From Pseudoxanthomonas sp. 3HH-4 (GTDB lineage Bacteria; Pseudomonadota; Gammaproteobacteria; Xanthomonadales; Xanthomonadaceae), in assembly GCF_006716465.1 (NCBI RefSeq), contig NZ_VFPB01000005.1, positions 1 to 64,000 of the forward strand: DNA of 64,000 nucleotides. The letters run 5' to 3'. Shown here piece by piece: positions 54,677 through 64,000 of this stretch (the first letter of the stretch is position 1; each line of letters opens with the position of its first letter). The translations under genes and the position numbers were made by a program. The notes beneath the pieces were generated by a model. The model had not been told where the DNA came from and did not search any database. It saw nothing but the letters and a program-made list of their open reading frames with translations.

Positions 54677-55225
54677 ATGAACCGCCGATACCTGGGCCCG
54701 ATCGCCGTTGCGGCGCTGCTGGCGTGCAGCATGTTCTCCGTACAGGCCGCCGCGCCCGTCACCTCGGTGCCACAGCTGGACATCTCGCGCTATGCCGGCC
54801 AATGGCATGAGATCGCGCACCTGCCGATGACGTTCCAGAAGCAGTGCGTGGGCGACATCACCGCGCGCTATTCGCTGGATGCGCCGGGGAAGATCGGTGT
54901 GCTCAATGCGTGCAGGACGAAGGACGGCAGCATCGACCAGGCCCAGGGCGTGGCGCGTCCGGTGGAAGGTCATCCGGGTCGGCTGGAGGTCCGCTTCGCC
55001 CCCGAATGGCTGTCATGGCTGCCCTGGGTATGGGCGGACTACTGGGTGATCGCGCTCGACCCGGAGTACCAGTGGGCGATGGTGGGCGAACCCGGCCGCG
55101 ACTACCTGTGGATCCTGTCGCGCGAACCATCGATGGAGCGTACCCAATTCGAGGCGCTGAAGGCGAAGGCCGAGGCGATGGGTTATGACTTGGCGCCGTT
55201 GATCATGGCGGCGCCGCTGAAATAG
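54677..55225 (+). CDS. blc: lipocalin family protein (Blc-like)
   Basis: The 182-residue protein has a signal region VAALLACSMFSVQAAA, with a possible lipobox LLAC (Cys17) or a type I cleavage site at AQAA. The lipocalin signature DISRYAGQWHEIAHLPMTFQ (Gly-x-Trp) and later LSWLPWVWADYWVIALDPEY and YLWILSRE fit the outer-membrane lipocalin Blc. It likely binds lysophospholipid at the outer membrane. Whether it is acylated is uncertain. Confidence 0.9.
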   Translation: MNRRYLGPIAVAALLACSMFSVQAAAPVTSVPQLDISRYAGQWHEIAHLPMTFQKQCVGDITARYSLDAPGKIGVLNACRTKDGSIDQAQGVARPVEGHPGRLEVRFAPEWLSWLPWVWADYWVIALDPEYQWAMVGEPGRDYLWILSREPSMERTQFEALKAKAEAMGYDLAPLIMAAPLK

Positions 55226-55242
55226 AGAATGCATGTTGCCGT

Positions 55243-55365
55243 TGTAGGAGCGACGTAAGTCGCAACCGCACGGTGTGATGGTCCTTGCAGCGCCAGTATC
55301 CGCCGCGCTTGCAGCGGGTTCCCTGGAGACTCAGTTCTCGCGGTCGCGATTCACGTCGCTCCTAC
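55243..55365. repeat. inverted pair of GTAGGAGCGACGTAAG-type repeats
   Basis: The second copy of the pair at 52841, with the left unit 55243-55266 and inverted mate 55342-55365. The two pairs flank the block 53000-55225. Confidence 0.8.
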
Positions 55366-55378
55366 GGAAGCCGAAACG

Positions 55379-55966
55379 TCAACGCCGGTGCGTATAGCGG
55401 AACTGCAGGAAGTTCTCGCCCGGGTTCGGCTTCTCGATGCGTGCGTTGGAGAAATGCTGGAAGCGCAGCGACCATTCGTGCTGGCGATCCGCGCCGAAGG
55501 CCTTGCCCACGGCGATGTGGTCGCCGAAGTTGAAGGTGGTGCCGAACTCTTTCTTCCGCGTGTTGTACTTGGGGAAGATCACGTTCACGCCGATGCCGCC
55601 TTCGACGAACCAGCCTTCGCTCCAGCCATTCGGGCGCCAGCGCAGGGCGGGCGTGAAGCCGACCTGCGTGCTGTTGTCGCTGTCGCTGTGCCAGCGGCCG
55701 ACCTCGCCCTGCCACTGGCCGGTGACATGGCCGTAGCGGTACTGCTTTTCCCAGCGCCAGTCGCGGCTCGCGCCGACGGTCAGCGCGTGCGCGTCTTCGG
55801 CGACGCCGCCCTGCACGAACCAGGCCGCGCGCGGCTCGGCGGCGGTGGCCGTACCGGTGGCAAGCGCCAGCAGGCCGGCCAGGGACCAGCGGCTCAGCAA
55901 GGGAAGGGAGGAAGGGCGACGGGTGCGGGGTGGGGTGACGGCAAGGTTCTGGTTGGACACGGACAC
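55379..55966 (-). CDS. pagL: lipid A 3-O-deacylase (PagL-like)
   Basis: The 195-residue outer-membrane beta-barrel protein has a signal peptide (LAGLLALATGTATAA) and the PagL active-site segment SLRFQHFSNARIEKPNPGEN with His171 and Ser173; a Glu in this segment is likely the third member. It removes the 3-position acyl chain of lipid A. It lies 88 bases downstream of the outer-membrane factor of the RND operon on the same strand, possibly within the same transcript. Confidence 0.92.
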   Translation of the reverse strand: MSVSNQNLAVTPPRTRRPSSLPLLSRWSLAGLLALATGTATAAEPRAAWFVQGGVAEDAHALTVGASRDWRWEKQYRYGHVTGQWQGEVGRWHSDSDNSTQVGFTPALRWRPNGWSEGWFVEGGIGVNVIFPKYNTRKKEFGTTFNFGDHIAVGKAFGADRQHEWSLRFQHFSNARIEKPNPGENFLQFRYTHRR

Positions 55967-56054
55967 ACTCGATCAAGGGGAACAAGCCGCGCCCGTGGGC
56001 GCGGCGGTACAGTTTCCGGATTGGGTCAGGGCGAGCGAGGGCGACGCGGCAGGC

Positions 56055-57463
56055 TCAGGGCTGCGCCGCCAACGCGGGGGCAACGTCCTGTTCGCCCCAG
56101 CCGCCCAGCGATTTGTAGATCGCCACCACCCCGACATTCACGCCTGCCTCTGCCTGTGCCAGCGCGTCATCGGCGGCCAGCTGGGTACGCTGCGCGTCAA
56201 GCAGGGTGAGGAAGTCGGACGAGCCGGCACGATACCGGACTTCGGCCAGTTCTGCTGCACGGCGTGCGGCAACTGATTGTTCCAGCCGGAATTTCAGCTG
56301 TGCCTGTTGCTTGGCATAGGACAGCAGTGCGTTTTCCGTTTCCTCCAGGGCACCCAGCACGGTCTTTTCGTACTGCGCCGCCACGCCATCGGCCTGGGCT
56401 TCGCTGGCACGCAGGCGAGCGCGCACGCTGCCCATGTCGAACGCGGCCCAGCTGATCGAGGGCGTGACCTGCCAGGCCCGGTTGTCGCCGCTCACCAGGT
56501 TGCCCCAGCCGCCGGACAGGAAGCCGATGAAGCCACGCAGGCTGACCCGCGGGAACAGGTCGGCCGTTGCCACGCCGACGCGTGCCGTGGCCGCCGCCAG
56601 GCGACGTTCGGCCGCGCGCACGTCGGGGCGCTGGCGCAGCAATTCGGTGGTGTCGCCGATCGGCAGGGCCTTGGCGAACGCCGGCGCCTCGCGTGGGGCG
56701 AGCAATGCGTCCAGTTCACCGGGGCGCTTGCCCACCAGCACGGCGAGGCGATGCCGCGATTGGCCTTCGCTCGCTTCCAGTGCGGGCACGTCGGCTTCCA
56801 CCGCACGCACGCGCGCGAGGCTGCTTTGTACTTCCAGCTGGCTGCCGGCGCCCAGGTCGAAGCGCGATTCGGTCAGGCGCTGGGTGTCGCCCAGCGTCTG
56901 CAGGATCCGGCGCGCCACCTCCAGCCGCTTCTGCGTGCCGCGCAGTTCGAAGTAGTTGCGCGCCACCTCCGCAGCCACGCTCACCTGCGCGGCCTGCAGG
57001 TCATTGCGCTGCGCCTGCAGGTCCGCGTGCGCGGCTTCGGTATTGCGACGCACGCGACCGAACAGGTCCAGCTCCCACGCGGCGTCGAAGCCGGCGGAGT
57101 AGCTATCGGTCTCCACGCGGCCCTGTCCTTCCACAGGCTGCTTGGTGCGCGTGCCTTCCACGCCGGCAGTGACATGCGGAGCCAGGTCCAGGCGGCGTTC
57201 GGAGAATACCGCGCGCGCTTCGTTGACGCGCGATATCGCGATGCGTACGTCGGGATTGGCCAGCAGCGAATCGCGCACCAGCTGGTCCAGCACCGGGTCG
57301 TCGAACTGGCCCCACCACGTGGCGACCGGATGGTCCGCCACGTAGCCGGCCGATGCCGCATGCTGCAGTGCCGCCGGTGCGGTCTGCGGTGCGGTGTAGT
57401 CGGGCCCCACGGTGACGCAGCCGGCGAGCAGCGCGGCTGCTAAGCCGAGCGTGAGGGAACGGA

Positions 57464-57470
<7 letters not shown>
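56055..57470 (-). CDS. RND outer-membrane factor, NodT/OprM-type lipoprotein
   Basis: The 471-residue lipoprotein has AAALLAGC (Cys18), the QP-type repeats of OMF (WWGQFDDPVLDQLVRDSLLA, LVGKRPGEL) and TolC-like helical repeats. It forms the outer-membrane duct of the RND pump. It overlaps the SDR stop by seven bases, so translation is coupled. The order pump-SDR-OMF shows the SDR is inserted in an otherwise ordinary pump operon. Confidence 0.93.
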
Positions 57471-58213
<743 letters not shown>

Positions 58214-58240
58214 GGCTTTGCCTCGTGATGGGGGGAAGGA

Positions 58241-61200
58241 TCAGGAATGGGCATGTGCATCGGCGTTGGCCGGCGCATGGGAAACGAGCGGACGGTTGGC
58301 CAGCTTGCGCAGGGCGACGTAGAACACCGGCGTCAGGAACAGGCCGAACAGGGTGACGCCCAGCATGCCGGCGAACACCGTGATGCCGGTGATCGAGCGG
58401 ACTTCGGCGCCGGCACCGCTGGACAGCACCAGCGGCACGGTGCCGGCGATGAAGGCCACCGACGTCATGATGATCGGACGCAGGCGCAGGCGACAGGATT
58501 CCAGTGCTGATTCCACGATGCCCTTGCCCTGCAGCTCCAGCTCGCGGGCGAACTCGACGATCAGGATGGCGTTCTTGCACGCCAGGCCCATCAGCACCAC
58601 CAGGCCCACCTGCACGAACACGTTGTTGTCGCCACCGGCCAGCCACACGCCGAACAGGGCGGACAGCAATGTCATGGGCACGATCAGGATCACCGCCAGC
58701 GGCAGCGTCCAGCTTTCGTACAGCGCGGCCAGCACCAGGAACGCCAGCAGCACGGCCAGCGGGAACACCACCAGCGCCGCGCCGCCCTGCGTCATCTGCT
58801 GGTAGCTCAGATCGCTCCAGCCGATGCCCATGCCGGTCGGCAGCACCTGCTGCGCCAGCTCGGTGACCTTGGCCATGGCTTCGCCGGAGGACAGCACGCG
58901 CGGATCGGCGTCGCCCAGCAGGTCCGCGGCGGGATACCCGTTGAAGCGGATCACCGGGTCCGGGCCGTAGGTCTGCTTGACGCTGACCATGCTGCCGATC
59001 GGCACCATCTCGCCGTTGCCGTTGCGGGTACGCAGGTTGGCGATGTCCTCGACGTTGTCGCGGAACGGACCGTCGGCCTGGGCGATCACCTGCCAGGTAC
59101 GGCCGAACATGTTGAAGTCGTTGACGTACGCCGAACCGAGATAGGTCTGCAGCGTGTCGAACAGCTCGGTCAGCGGCACGCCCTGCGCCTTCGCCTTCAC
59201 CCGGTCGACCTCGGCATCCAGCTGCGGCACGTTGGCCTGATAGCTGCTGATCGGGAAGCCCAGGCCCGGCGTCTGCGACGCCGCACCCTGGAAGGCCTGC
59301 ACGGCGTTCTGCAATTCGCCATAGCCCAGCCGCGTGCGGTCCTCGATGAAGAGCGACCAGCCGGAGCCATTGCCCAGGCCCTGGATGGGCGGCGGCATGA
59401 AGGCGAAAGTGAAGCCTTCCTCGATGGTGGAGAACTTCTGGTTGAGTTCGGCGGTGATCTCCTCAGCCGAACGCGAGCGCTCACCGAAGGGGTCGAGGGT
59501 GAAGAAGATCACACCGTTGTTGGGTGTGTTGGTGAACTGCAGCGGGTTGAGGCCCGGGAACGCGATCTCGCTGGCGACGCCGTCGACTTCGTTGGCGAGT
59601 GCCGCCATCTTCTTGAGCACGGTGTCGGTACGTTCGATCGAGGCGCCTTCCGGCATCTTCACGCCGGCGATCACGTACAGCTTGTCCTGCACGGGAATGA
59701 AGCCCGCCGGCACCGCCTTGAACATGAGGCCCGCGCCGAGCAGCAGCACCATGTAGACCGCGAACACCGCACCGCGCTTGCCGAGCGCGCGCGACACCGC
59801 GCCTTCGTAGCCCTGCGAGCTGCGGTTGAAGAAGCGGTTGAACGGACGGAACAGCCAGCCGAACAGGCGGTCGATCAGCCGCGACGGCCCGTCCTTCGGC
59901 GCATGGTGCGATTTCAGCAGCTTGGCGGCCAGCGCCGGCGACAGGGTCAGCGAGTTGATCGCCGAGATGACCGTGGAGATGGCGATGGTGACGGCGAACT
60001 GCTTGTAGAACTGGCCGGTCACGCCGGTCAGGAAGGCCATCGGCACGAACACCGCACAGAGCACCAGCGCGATGGCGATGATCGGGCCGGAGACTTCCTT
60101 CATCGCCAGGTGGGCCGCTTCCAGCGGCGTGGCGCCGAGTTCGATGTGGCGCTCGACGTTCTCCACCACCACGATGGCGTCGTCCACCACGATGCCGATG
60201 GCCAGCACCAGACCGAACAGGGTCAAGGTATTGATCGAGTAGCCCAGCAGGTACAGCACGGCGAACGTACCGACCACCGAGACCGGCACCGCCAGCAACG
60301 GGATGATGGAGGCGCGCCAGGTCTGCAGGAACAGGATCACCACCAGCACCACCAGCAGGGTGGCCTCCAGCAGGGTCATGACGACGGACTTGATGGAGTC
60401 GCGGACGAAGATGGTGGTGTCGTAGATCGACTGGATCTCCACGCCCGGCGGCAGCGTGGGGCGGATCTCGTCCATCTTGGCGACCACCGCGTCGCGGATC
60501 TCCAGCGCGTTGGCGCCGGGGGCCTGGAAGATGCCGATTGCCGAGGCGTTCTTGCCGTCTAGACGGGCGCGCAGGGTGTAGTCGCCGGCCGCCAGTTCGA
60601 TGCGGGCCACGTCGGCCAGCCGGACGATCTCGCCGTCGGTGCCGCTCTTCAGCACGATGTTGCCGAATTCCTCGGTGGTCTCCAGCCGGCCCTTGGCATT
60701 GATCGGCAGCAGGAAGTCGCTGCCGTTCGGCATCGGCTCGGCACCGAGCTGGCCGGCCGAGACCTGCACGTTCTGTTCGCGCACGGCGCGCAGTACGTCG
60801 CCGGCGGTCATGCCGCGGGCGGCCACCTTGTCGGGGTCGAGCCACAGGCGCATCGCGTAGTCGCCGCCGCCGAACTGCTGCGCATCGCCGACGCCCTGGA
60901 TGCGTGCCAGCTCATCCTTGACGTGCAGGCGCATGTAGTTGCGCAGGTACAGCGAATCGTACTTGCCGTCCTTCGAGGTCAGGTGCACGACCATCAGGAA
61001 CACGGGCGACTGCTTCTGGGTGGTGACGCCCTGCCGGCGCACGTCCTCGGGCAGGCGCGCCTGCGCCTGCGCCACGCGGTTCTGCACGCGTACGGCGGCT
61101 TCGTCGGGATCGGTGCCCGGCTTGAAGGTCACCGTCAGCGACAGCACGCCATCGGAGCCGGCGACGGACTTGACGTACATCATGTCCTCGACGCCGTTGA

Positions 61201-61411
61201 TGGCTTCTTCCAGCGGTGTGGCGACGGTTTCGGCGATCACCTTGGGGTTGGCGCCCGGATACACGGTGCGGACAACGACCGACGGCGGTACCACTTCGGG
61301 GTATTCGCCGATCGGCAGCAATGGGATCGAAATCAGGCCGGCGGCGAAGATCACGATCGACAACACAGCGGCAAAGATTGGCCGGTCGATGAAGAATCTT
61401 GAGAAGTCCAT
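58241..61411 (-). CDS. RND efflux pump inner-membrane subunit (HAE1 family, AcrB/MexF-like)
   Basis: The 1056-residue protein has the HAE1 features: FFIDRPIFAAVLSIVIFAAG, twelve membrane helices, the proton-relay Asp-Asp of helix 4 in IGIVVDDAIVVVENVERHIE, and LAQARLPEDVRRQGV in the porter domain. It couples proton influx to export of drugs or quinone-like compounds. The nearest described types are MexF/AdeB-like pumps. Expression is probably SoxR-dependent (see the promoter at 62751). Confidence 0.96.
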   Translation of the reverse strand: MDFSRFFIDRPIFAAVLSIVIFAAGLISIPLLPIGEYPEVVPPSVVVRTVYPGANPKVIAETVATPLEEAINGVEDMMYVKSVAGSDGVLSLTVTFKPGTDPDEAAVRVQNRVAQAQARLPEDVRRQGVTTQKQSPVFLMVVHLTSKDGKYDSLYLRNYMRLHVKDELARIQGVGDAQQFGGGDYAMRLWLDPDKVAARGMTAGDVLRAVREQNVQVSAGQLGAEPMPNGSDFLLPINAKGRLETTEEFGNIVLKSGTDGEIVRLADVARIELAAGDYTLRARLDGKNASAIGIFQAPGANALEIRDAVVAKMDEIRPTLPPGVEIQSIYDTTIFVRDSIKSVVMTLLEATLLVVLVVILFLQTWRASIIPLLAVPVSVVGTFAVLYLLGYSINTLTLFGLVLAIGIVVDDAIVVVENVERHIELGATPLEAAHLAMKEVSGPIIAIALVLCAVFVPMAFLTGVTGQFYKQFAVTIAISTVISAINSLTLSPALAAKLLKSHHAPKDGPSRLIDRLFGWLFRPFNRFFNRSSQGYEGAVSRALGKRGAVFAVYMVLLLGAGLMFKAVPAGFIPVQDKLYVIAGVKMPEGASIERTDTVLKKMAALANEVDGVASEIAFPGLNPLQFTNTPNNGVIFFTLDPFGERSRSAEEITAELNQKFSTIEEGFTFAFMPPPIQGLGNGSGWSLFIEDRTRLGYGELQNAVQAFQGAASQTPGLGFPISSYQANVPQLDAEVDRVKAKAQGVPLTELFDTLQTYLGSAYVNDFNMFGRTWQVIAQADGPFRDNVEDIANLRTRNGNGEMVPIGSMVSVKQTYGPDPVIRFNGYPAADLLGDADPRVLSSGEAMAKVTELAQQVLPTGMGIGWSDLSYQQMTQGGAALVVFPLAVLLAFLVLAALYESWTLPLAVILIVPMTLLSALFGVWLAGGDNNVFVQVGLVVLMGLACKNAILIVEFARELELQGKGIVESALESCRLRLRPIIMTSVAFIAGTVPLVLSSGAGAEVRSITGITVFAGMLGVTLFGLFLTPVFYVALRKLANRPLVSHAPANADAHAHS

Positions 61412-61501
61412 GGGTGGATTTCCTGGAAAGAAGAAAGAGCGTCCCCGTCGCCTGCCAGGGGAGTGGCAGGCGTGGGGTCAATCAGGGCGGTGCGCGGAAC
61501 G

Positions 61502-62710
61502 TCAGTTCTTGGCGACGGCCTGGGTCGGCGGCGCTTCGGCCGCGCCCATCACCACGGCCTTGGCCTGCACCGGCATGCCGGGGAAGAACACCTTCTGCAC
61601 GCCGCTGACGATCACGCGGTCGCCGGCCGACAGGCCCTTCTCTACGATGCGCAGACCATCGGCCATGCGGCCGACCTGCACGTCGCGGCGCTGGGCCTTG
61701 CCTTCCTTGTCCACCACGTAGACGTACTTGCGGTCCTGATCGGTCAGTACCGCCTTGTCGTCCACCAGCGCGGCCTTGAATTCACCGCTGCCCAGCAGGC
61801 GTACGCGGGCATACAGGCCGGGGGTGAAGACGCGATCGGCGTTGTCCAGCAGCGCGCGGGCGCGGATGGTGCCGGTGCTGCGGTCGACCTGGTTGTCGAG
61901 GAAGTCGACCACGCCCGCATGCGGGAAGTCGGTTTCGTCGGCCAGCGCCACCTGCACCGGCACCTTGCCGTCGCGTTCGCTCGGGCGTTCGCCCTTGCGC
62001 GCCATCTCGGCGTAGCGCAGGAAGGCGCGTTCGTCGGCATCGAAGTGCACGTGCACCTTGTCCAGCGAGACGACGGTCGTCAGTACGCTGGCGGCATCGC
62101 CGGCGCTGACCAGGTTGCCCGCGGTGACCAGCGCACGACCGGCGCGACCATTGATGGGTGCGCGCACCTGGGTCCATTCCAGGTTCAGGCGCGCGCTTTC
62201 CAGCGCGGCCTGCGCGGCGGCGACATTCGCCTGTGCCTGGTCGGCGTTGGCGCGGCGCTGCTCGTACTCCTCGGTGGATAGCGCCTGCAGGTCGGACAGG
62301 CGCTTGGCGCGCGAAGCCTCGCTGCGGCCGAGTTCGGCCAGCGTGCGTGCACGTGCCAGCTCAGCCTGCGCGCGCGCCAGCTCAGCACGGTAGCTGCGCG
62401 CGTCGATGGTGAAGAGGACGTCGCCCTTCTTCACTTCCTGGCCTTCGGTGTAGTTGACGCGATCGATGTAGCCCGACACGCGCGGACGCAGGTCGACATG
62501 CTCGATGGCCTCGACGCGGCCACTGAATTCGTCCCATTGGCTGACCGACTTCACGGGTACGGCTGCGACGCTGACCTGCGGCGGAGGCGGTGCGCCGTGC
62601 TCGGCGGCCTGCCCGCTGCAACCGGCCAGCACGGCGAGGGCGAGCGCACTGAGCGCGCCCAGCGCCAACAGGCGACGGGGGCGCGGGGAAGTGGAGAGAT
62701 TCGTGTTCAT
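61502..62710 (-). CDS. RND efflux periplasmic adaptor (membrane fusion protein)
   Basis: The 402-residue lipoprotein begins with a signal ending LAGC (Cys30) and has the lipoyl/hairpin layout: VEAIEHVDLRPRVSGYIDRV, GQEVKKGDVLFTIDAR, the coiled hairpin (AELARARTLAELGRSEASRA) and TQVRAPINGRAGRALVTAG. It bridges pump and outer-membrane factor. It is the first gene after the SoxR-type promoter. Confidence 0.95.
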   Translation of the reverse strand: MNTNLSTSPRPRRLLALGALSALALAVLAGCSGQAAEHGAPPPPQVSVAAVPVKSVSQWDEFSGRVEAIEHVDLRPRVSGYIDRVNYTEGQEVKKGDVLFTIDARSYRAELARAQAELARARTLAELGRSEASRAKRLSDLQALSTEEYEQRRANADQAQANVAAAQAALESARLNLEWTQVRAPINGRAGRALVTAGNLVSAGDAASVLTTVVSLDKVHVHFDADERAFLRYAEMARKGERPSERDGKVPVQVALADETDFPHAGVVDFLDNQVDRSTGTIRARALLDNADRVFTPGLYARVRLLGSGEFKAALVDDKAVLTDQDRKYVYVVDKEGKAQRRDVQVGRMADGLRIVEKGLSAGDRVIVSGVQKVFFPGMPVQAKAVVMGAAEAPPTQAVAKN

Positions 62711-62750
62711 GGGTGGTGGTCTCTTGGGGGAGAGGAGGAAACGGGGGCCA

Positions 62751-62781
62751 AGACTGCTACCTGAAGTCAGGTTGAGGTCAA
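62751..62781 (-). promoter_or_regulatory. SoxR-box promoter of the RND operon
   Basis: Minus-strand -35 TTGACC (62776-62781) and -10 CAGTCT (62751-62756) are separated by 19 bases. The spacer holds the imperfect dyad CCTGAAG and GTTGAGG around TCAG (62760-62777), 14 of 18 positions identical to the classical E. coli SoxR site. The promoter begins 41 bases before the adaptor start codon (62710) and has the same architecture as the one before the FMN reductase. The -10 is weak, as expected for an activator-dependent promoter. Confidence 0.78.
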
Positions 62782-62836
62782 GCGGCGGATCGGGTCGATG
62801 CAGGTGGAGACGGGGCGATGCGGTGTGGCGTGACAG

Positions 62837-63643
62837 TCAGGCGGAAGCGCGGCCATTGCGTCGGGCACCGGCGACGGCCCACAACGCATCCTCGAAGTCG
62901 CAGGCCACGGTCTGCTCCGGCGGCTTGGCGTCGCGTGCGGACCAGGTGACGATGGATTGCGAAGAGCGGCCAGTACGCGTCAGCAGCGACACTGCGCTGC
63001 GTCCCACGGCCAGCGCATCGGGCCATTCCGCGCAGGCGTTGATCGCGTTCTCCGGCGTACATACCGGCTTGTCCACGGAAAGCAGTTGTACGCGCACGCC
63101 GAGTGCATGTGCTTCTTCGTGCAGCACTTGCGCCAGCATGCGTATCGCCGCGCCGGTGACCGAGGCATGGCCATAGCCCGACCAGCCGCGCTCCGCATAC
63201 GGCCCGCCGATAAGCACGTAGTTGGCAGCGGTCTGGCTTTCGGCCAGCACCGGCAGCAGGTGGCGGGCGGCGGCAAGGTGCGGGATCAGGTCGGCTTCCA
63301 GCTTTTCCAGCAGGAACGACGCCGGGCGATCCAGCAGGCGTCCGCTCTGCAGCGGCGTGCCCATGCTGGCGAACACCGCACGCAGCGGGCGACCACGTTC
63401 GCGTACCTGCTCGGCCAAGCGTGCGGCATCGCGGTCGTCGTGGATGCAGGGGGAATGGATCAGCTCCAGCCCGGGTTCGTCCTCGAAGTGCTCCGCCAGC
63501 GCGCTCATGCGCGGGCCGTCACGACCGACCGCCAGCACCGGGCTGCCGGCTTCCAGCAGCGCACCGACCACGCCGAATCCAACGTTGCCGCCTGCGCCCA
63601 GCACCAGTGCGCCCGGGGTGAGGCTGTCCTTCATCGTGTTCAC
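62837..63643 (-). CDS. SDR-type NAD(P)-binding oxidoreductase
   Basis: The 268-residue product has GALVLGAGGNVGFGVVGALL (dinucleotide loop), VFASMGTPLQSGRLLDRPAS, and YGHASVTGAAIRML at the catalytic-helix position where the usual YxxxK appears as YGHAS-type; the SDR activity is therefore uncertain. GGAG precedes the GTG at 63643 by six bases and that start overlaps the stop of the upstream gene (GTGA), so I chose it over the ATG at 63634. Confidence 0.8.
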   Translation of the reverse strand: MNTMKDSLTPGALVLGAGGNVGFGVVGALLEAGSPVLAVGRDGPRMSALAEHFEDEPGLELIHSPCIHDDRDAARLAEQVRERGRPLRAVFASMGTPLQSGRLLDRPASFLLEKLEADLIPHLAAARHLLPVLAESQTAANYVLIGGPYAERGWSGYGHASVTGAAIRMLAQVLHEEAHALGVRVQLLSVDKPVCTPENAINACAEWPDALAVGRSAVSLLTRTGRSSQSIVTWSARDAKPPEQTVACDFEDALWAVAGARRNGRASA

Positions 63644-64000
63644 TGCTTGCTCCGCAGCGAAAGCGGCGCGATGCGCGCGCTGGCACCGGCCGCTTTCACC
63701 CGCAGGCGCAGACGGCCGCCATCCGCCAGATGGCGGGGCAGCGTGAACTCGCGGAAGCCGGTGGCCTTGCTTGCGAACGGCAGGCGCACGGCGGACCGAC
63801 CCGTCGCGGGGGAGGATGACGACGGGCCGGTCGGCCTGCGGAAGCGTTCGGCCAGCGCGCGCGCAACGGCACGGAGCCAGCGCGCGGCGGCACTCGGTAG
63901 GGAAAAGGGCATGGGCGACAGTCTGGCGACCGGTGCGGTGATCGCGATATCCGGATCCTGTTGCGCGATTGCCTGATCCTGCACGCCCTCGATGGCGGTG
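63640..64000 (-). CDS. partial gene, C-terminal part only, function unknown
   Basis: The frame stays open through the right edge, so this is the tail of a longer gene. The visible 119 residues include ITAPVARLSPMPFSLPSA, a basic stretch RAVARALAERFRRP, a Ser/Pro-rich linker and a beta-type tail (REFTLPRHLADGGRLRLRVK). No motif identifies a family. The four-base overlap with the next gene (GTGA) shows translational coupling with the SDR-like gene. Confidence 0.6.
   Translation of the reverse strand, partial: TAIEGVQDQAIAQQDPDIAITAPVARLSPMPFSLPSAAARWLRAVARALAERFRRPTGPSSSSPATGRSAVRLPFASKATGFREFTLPRHLADGGRLRLRVKAAGASARIAPLSLRSKQ

Overview
The window looks like chromosomal DNA of a high-GC gammaproteobacterium of the Xanthomonadaceae/Lysobacteraceae (Pseudoxanthomonas, Stenotrophomonas, Lysobacter neighbourhood). 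The reasons are the strong GC bias at third codon positions, dispersed GTAG-headed REP repeats with their REP-associated transposase, a DUF3247 protein, a lysozyme-RTX protein next to a lipoprotein as in xanthomonad effector/immunity pairs, and a TIGR01777-type epimerase. The assignment is inferred from gene content only. No tRNA, rRNA or CRISPR array was seen.

Left third (1-26 kb). The left edge cuts an IS3-family element. An accessory patch follows: a lipoprotein plus a lysozyme/RTX protein (977-3372), a lipoprotein alpha/beta-hydrolase with TPR-like tail (3744-5594), a decayed TrbB-type conjugation ATPase (about 5655-5945), and a RAYT transposase gene nested in REP pairs (6661-7490). Next come housekeeping and envelope genes: FKBP isomerase, a LytS/LytTR-type two-component pair with overlapping genes, an exported M28 aminopeptidase, a ComEC-like metallo-beta-lactamase protein, a nitronate monooxygenase, an HExxH peptidase, a GH2-like TIM-barrel hydrolase, an MFS exporter and a poly-HAMP chemoreceptor.

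Middle (26-45 kb). This holds an MscS-like channel, several small exported proteins, an isochorismatase-fold hydrolase, and an ECF sigma factor followed by what looks like only the N-terminal piece of its usual Ser/Thr kinase. Divergent from it lie a stand-alone IS5-type N-terminal domain protein, then a multi-stem RNA-like region that ends in a strong terminator. A chitinase-like GH18/PKD/F5-8C protein, apt, a fusion of an alpha/beta hydrolase with a metacaspase (36278-38017), an ECF42-like sigma factor beside VOC and YjbR-like genes, and 6-phosphogluconate dehydrogenase complete the block.

Right third (45-64 kb). This holds a DJ-1-like protein, DUF3247/CPXCG small genes, a sorbosone-dehydrogenase-like protein, an MsbA-like ABC exporter, and soxR divergent from an FMN reductase. 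It ends with a four-gene RND efflux operon (adaptor, pump, SDR, outer-membrane factor) followed by PagL. Both the FMN reductase promoter and the RND operon promoter carry a SoxR-type dyad inside a -35/-10 pair with a 19-bp spacer. The window therefore seems to encode SoxR and two of its targets.

Most promising for novelty: the hydrolase-metacaspase fusion, the putative antibacterial effector/immunity pair, the SoxR-controlled RND-SDR operon, and the C-rich-loop RNA candidate.
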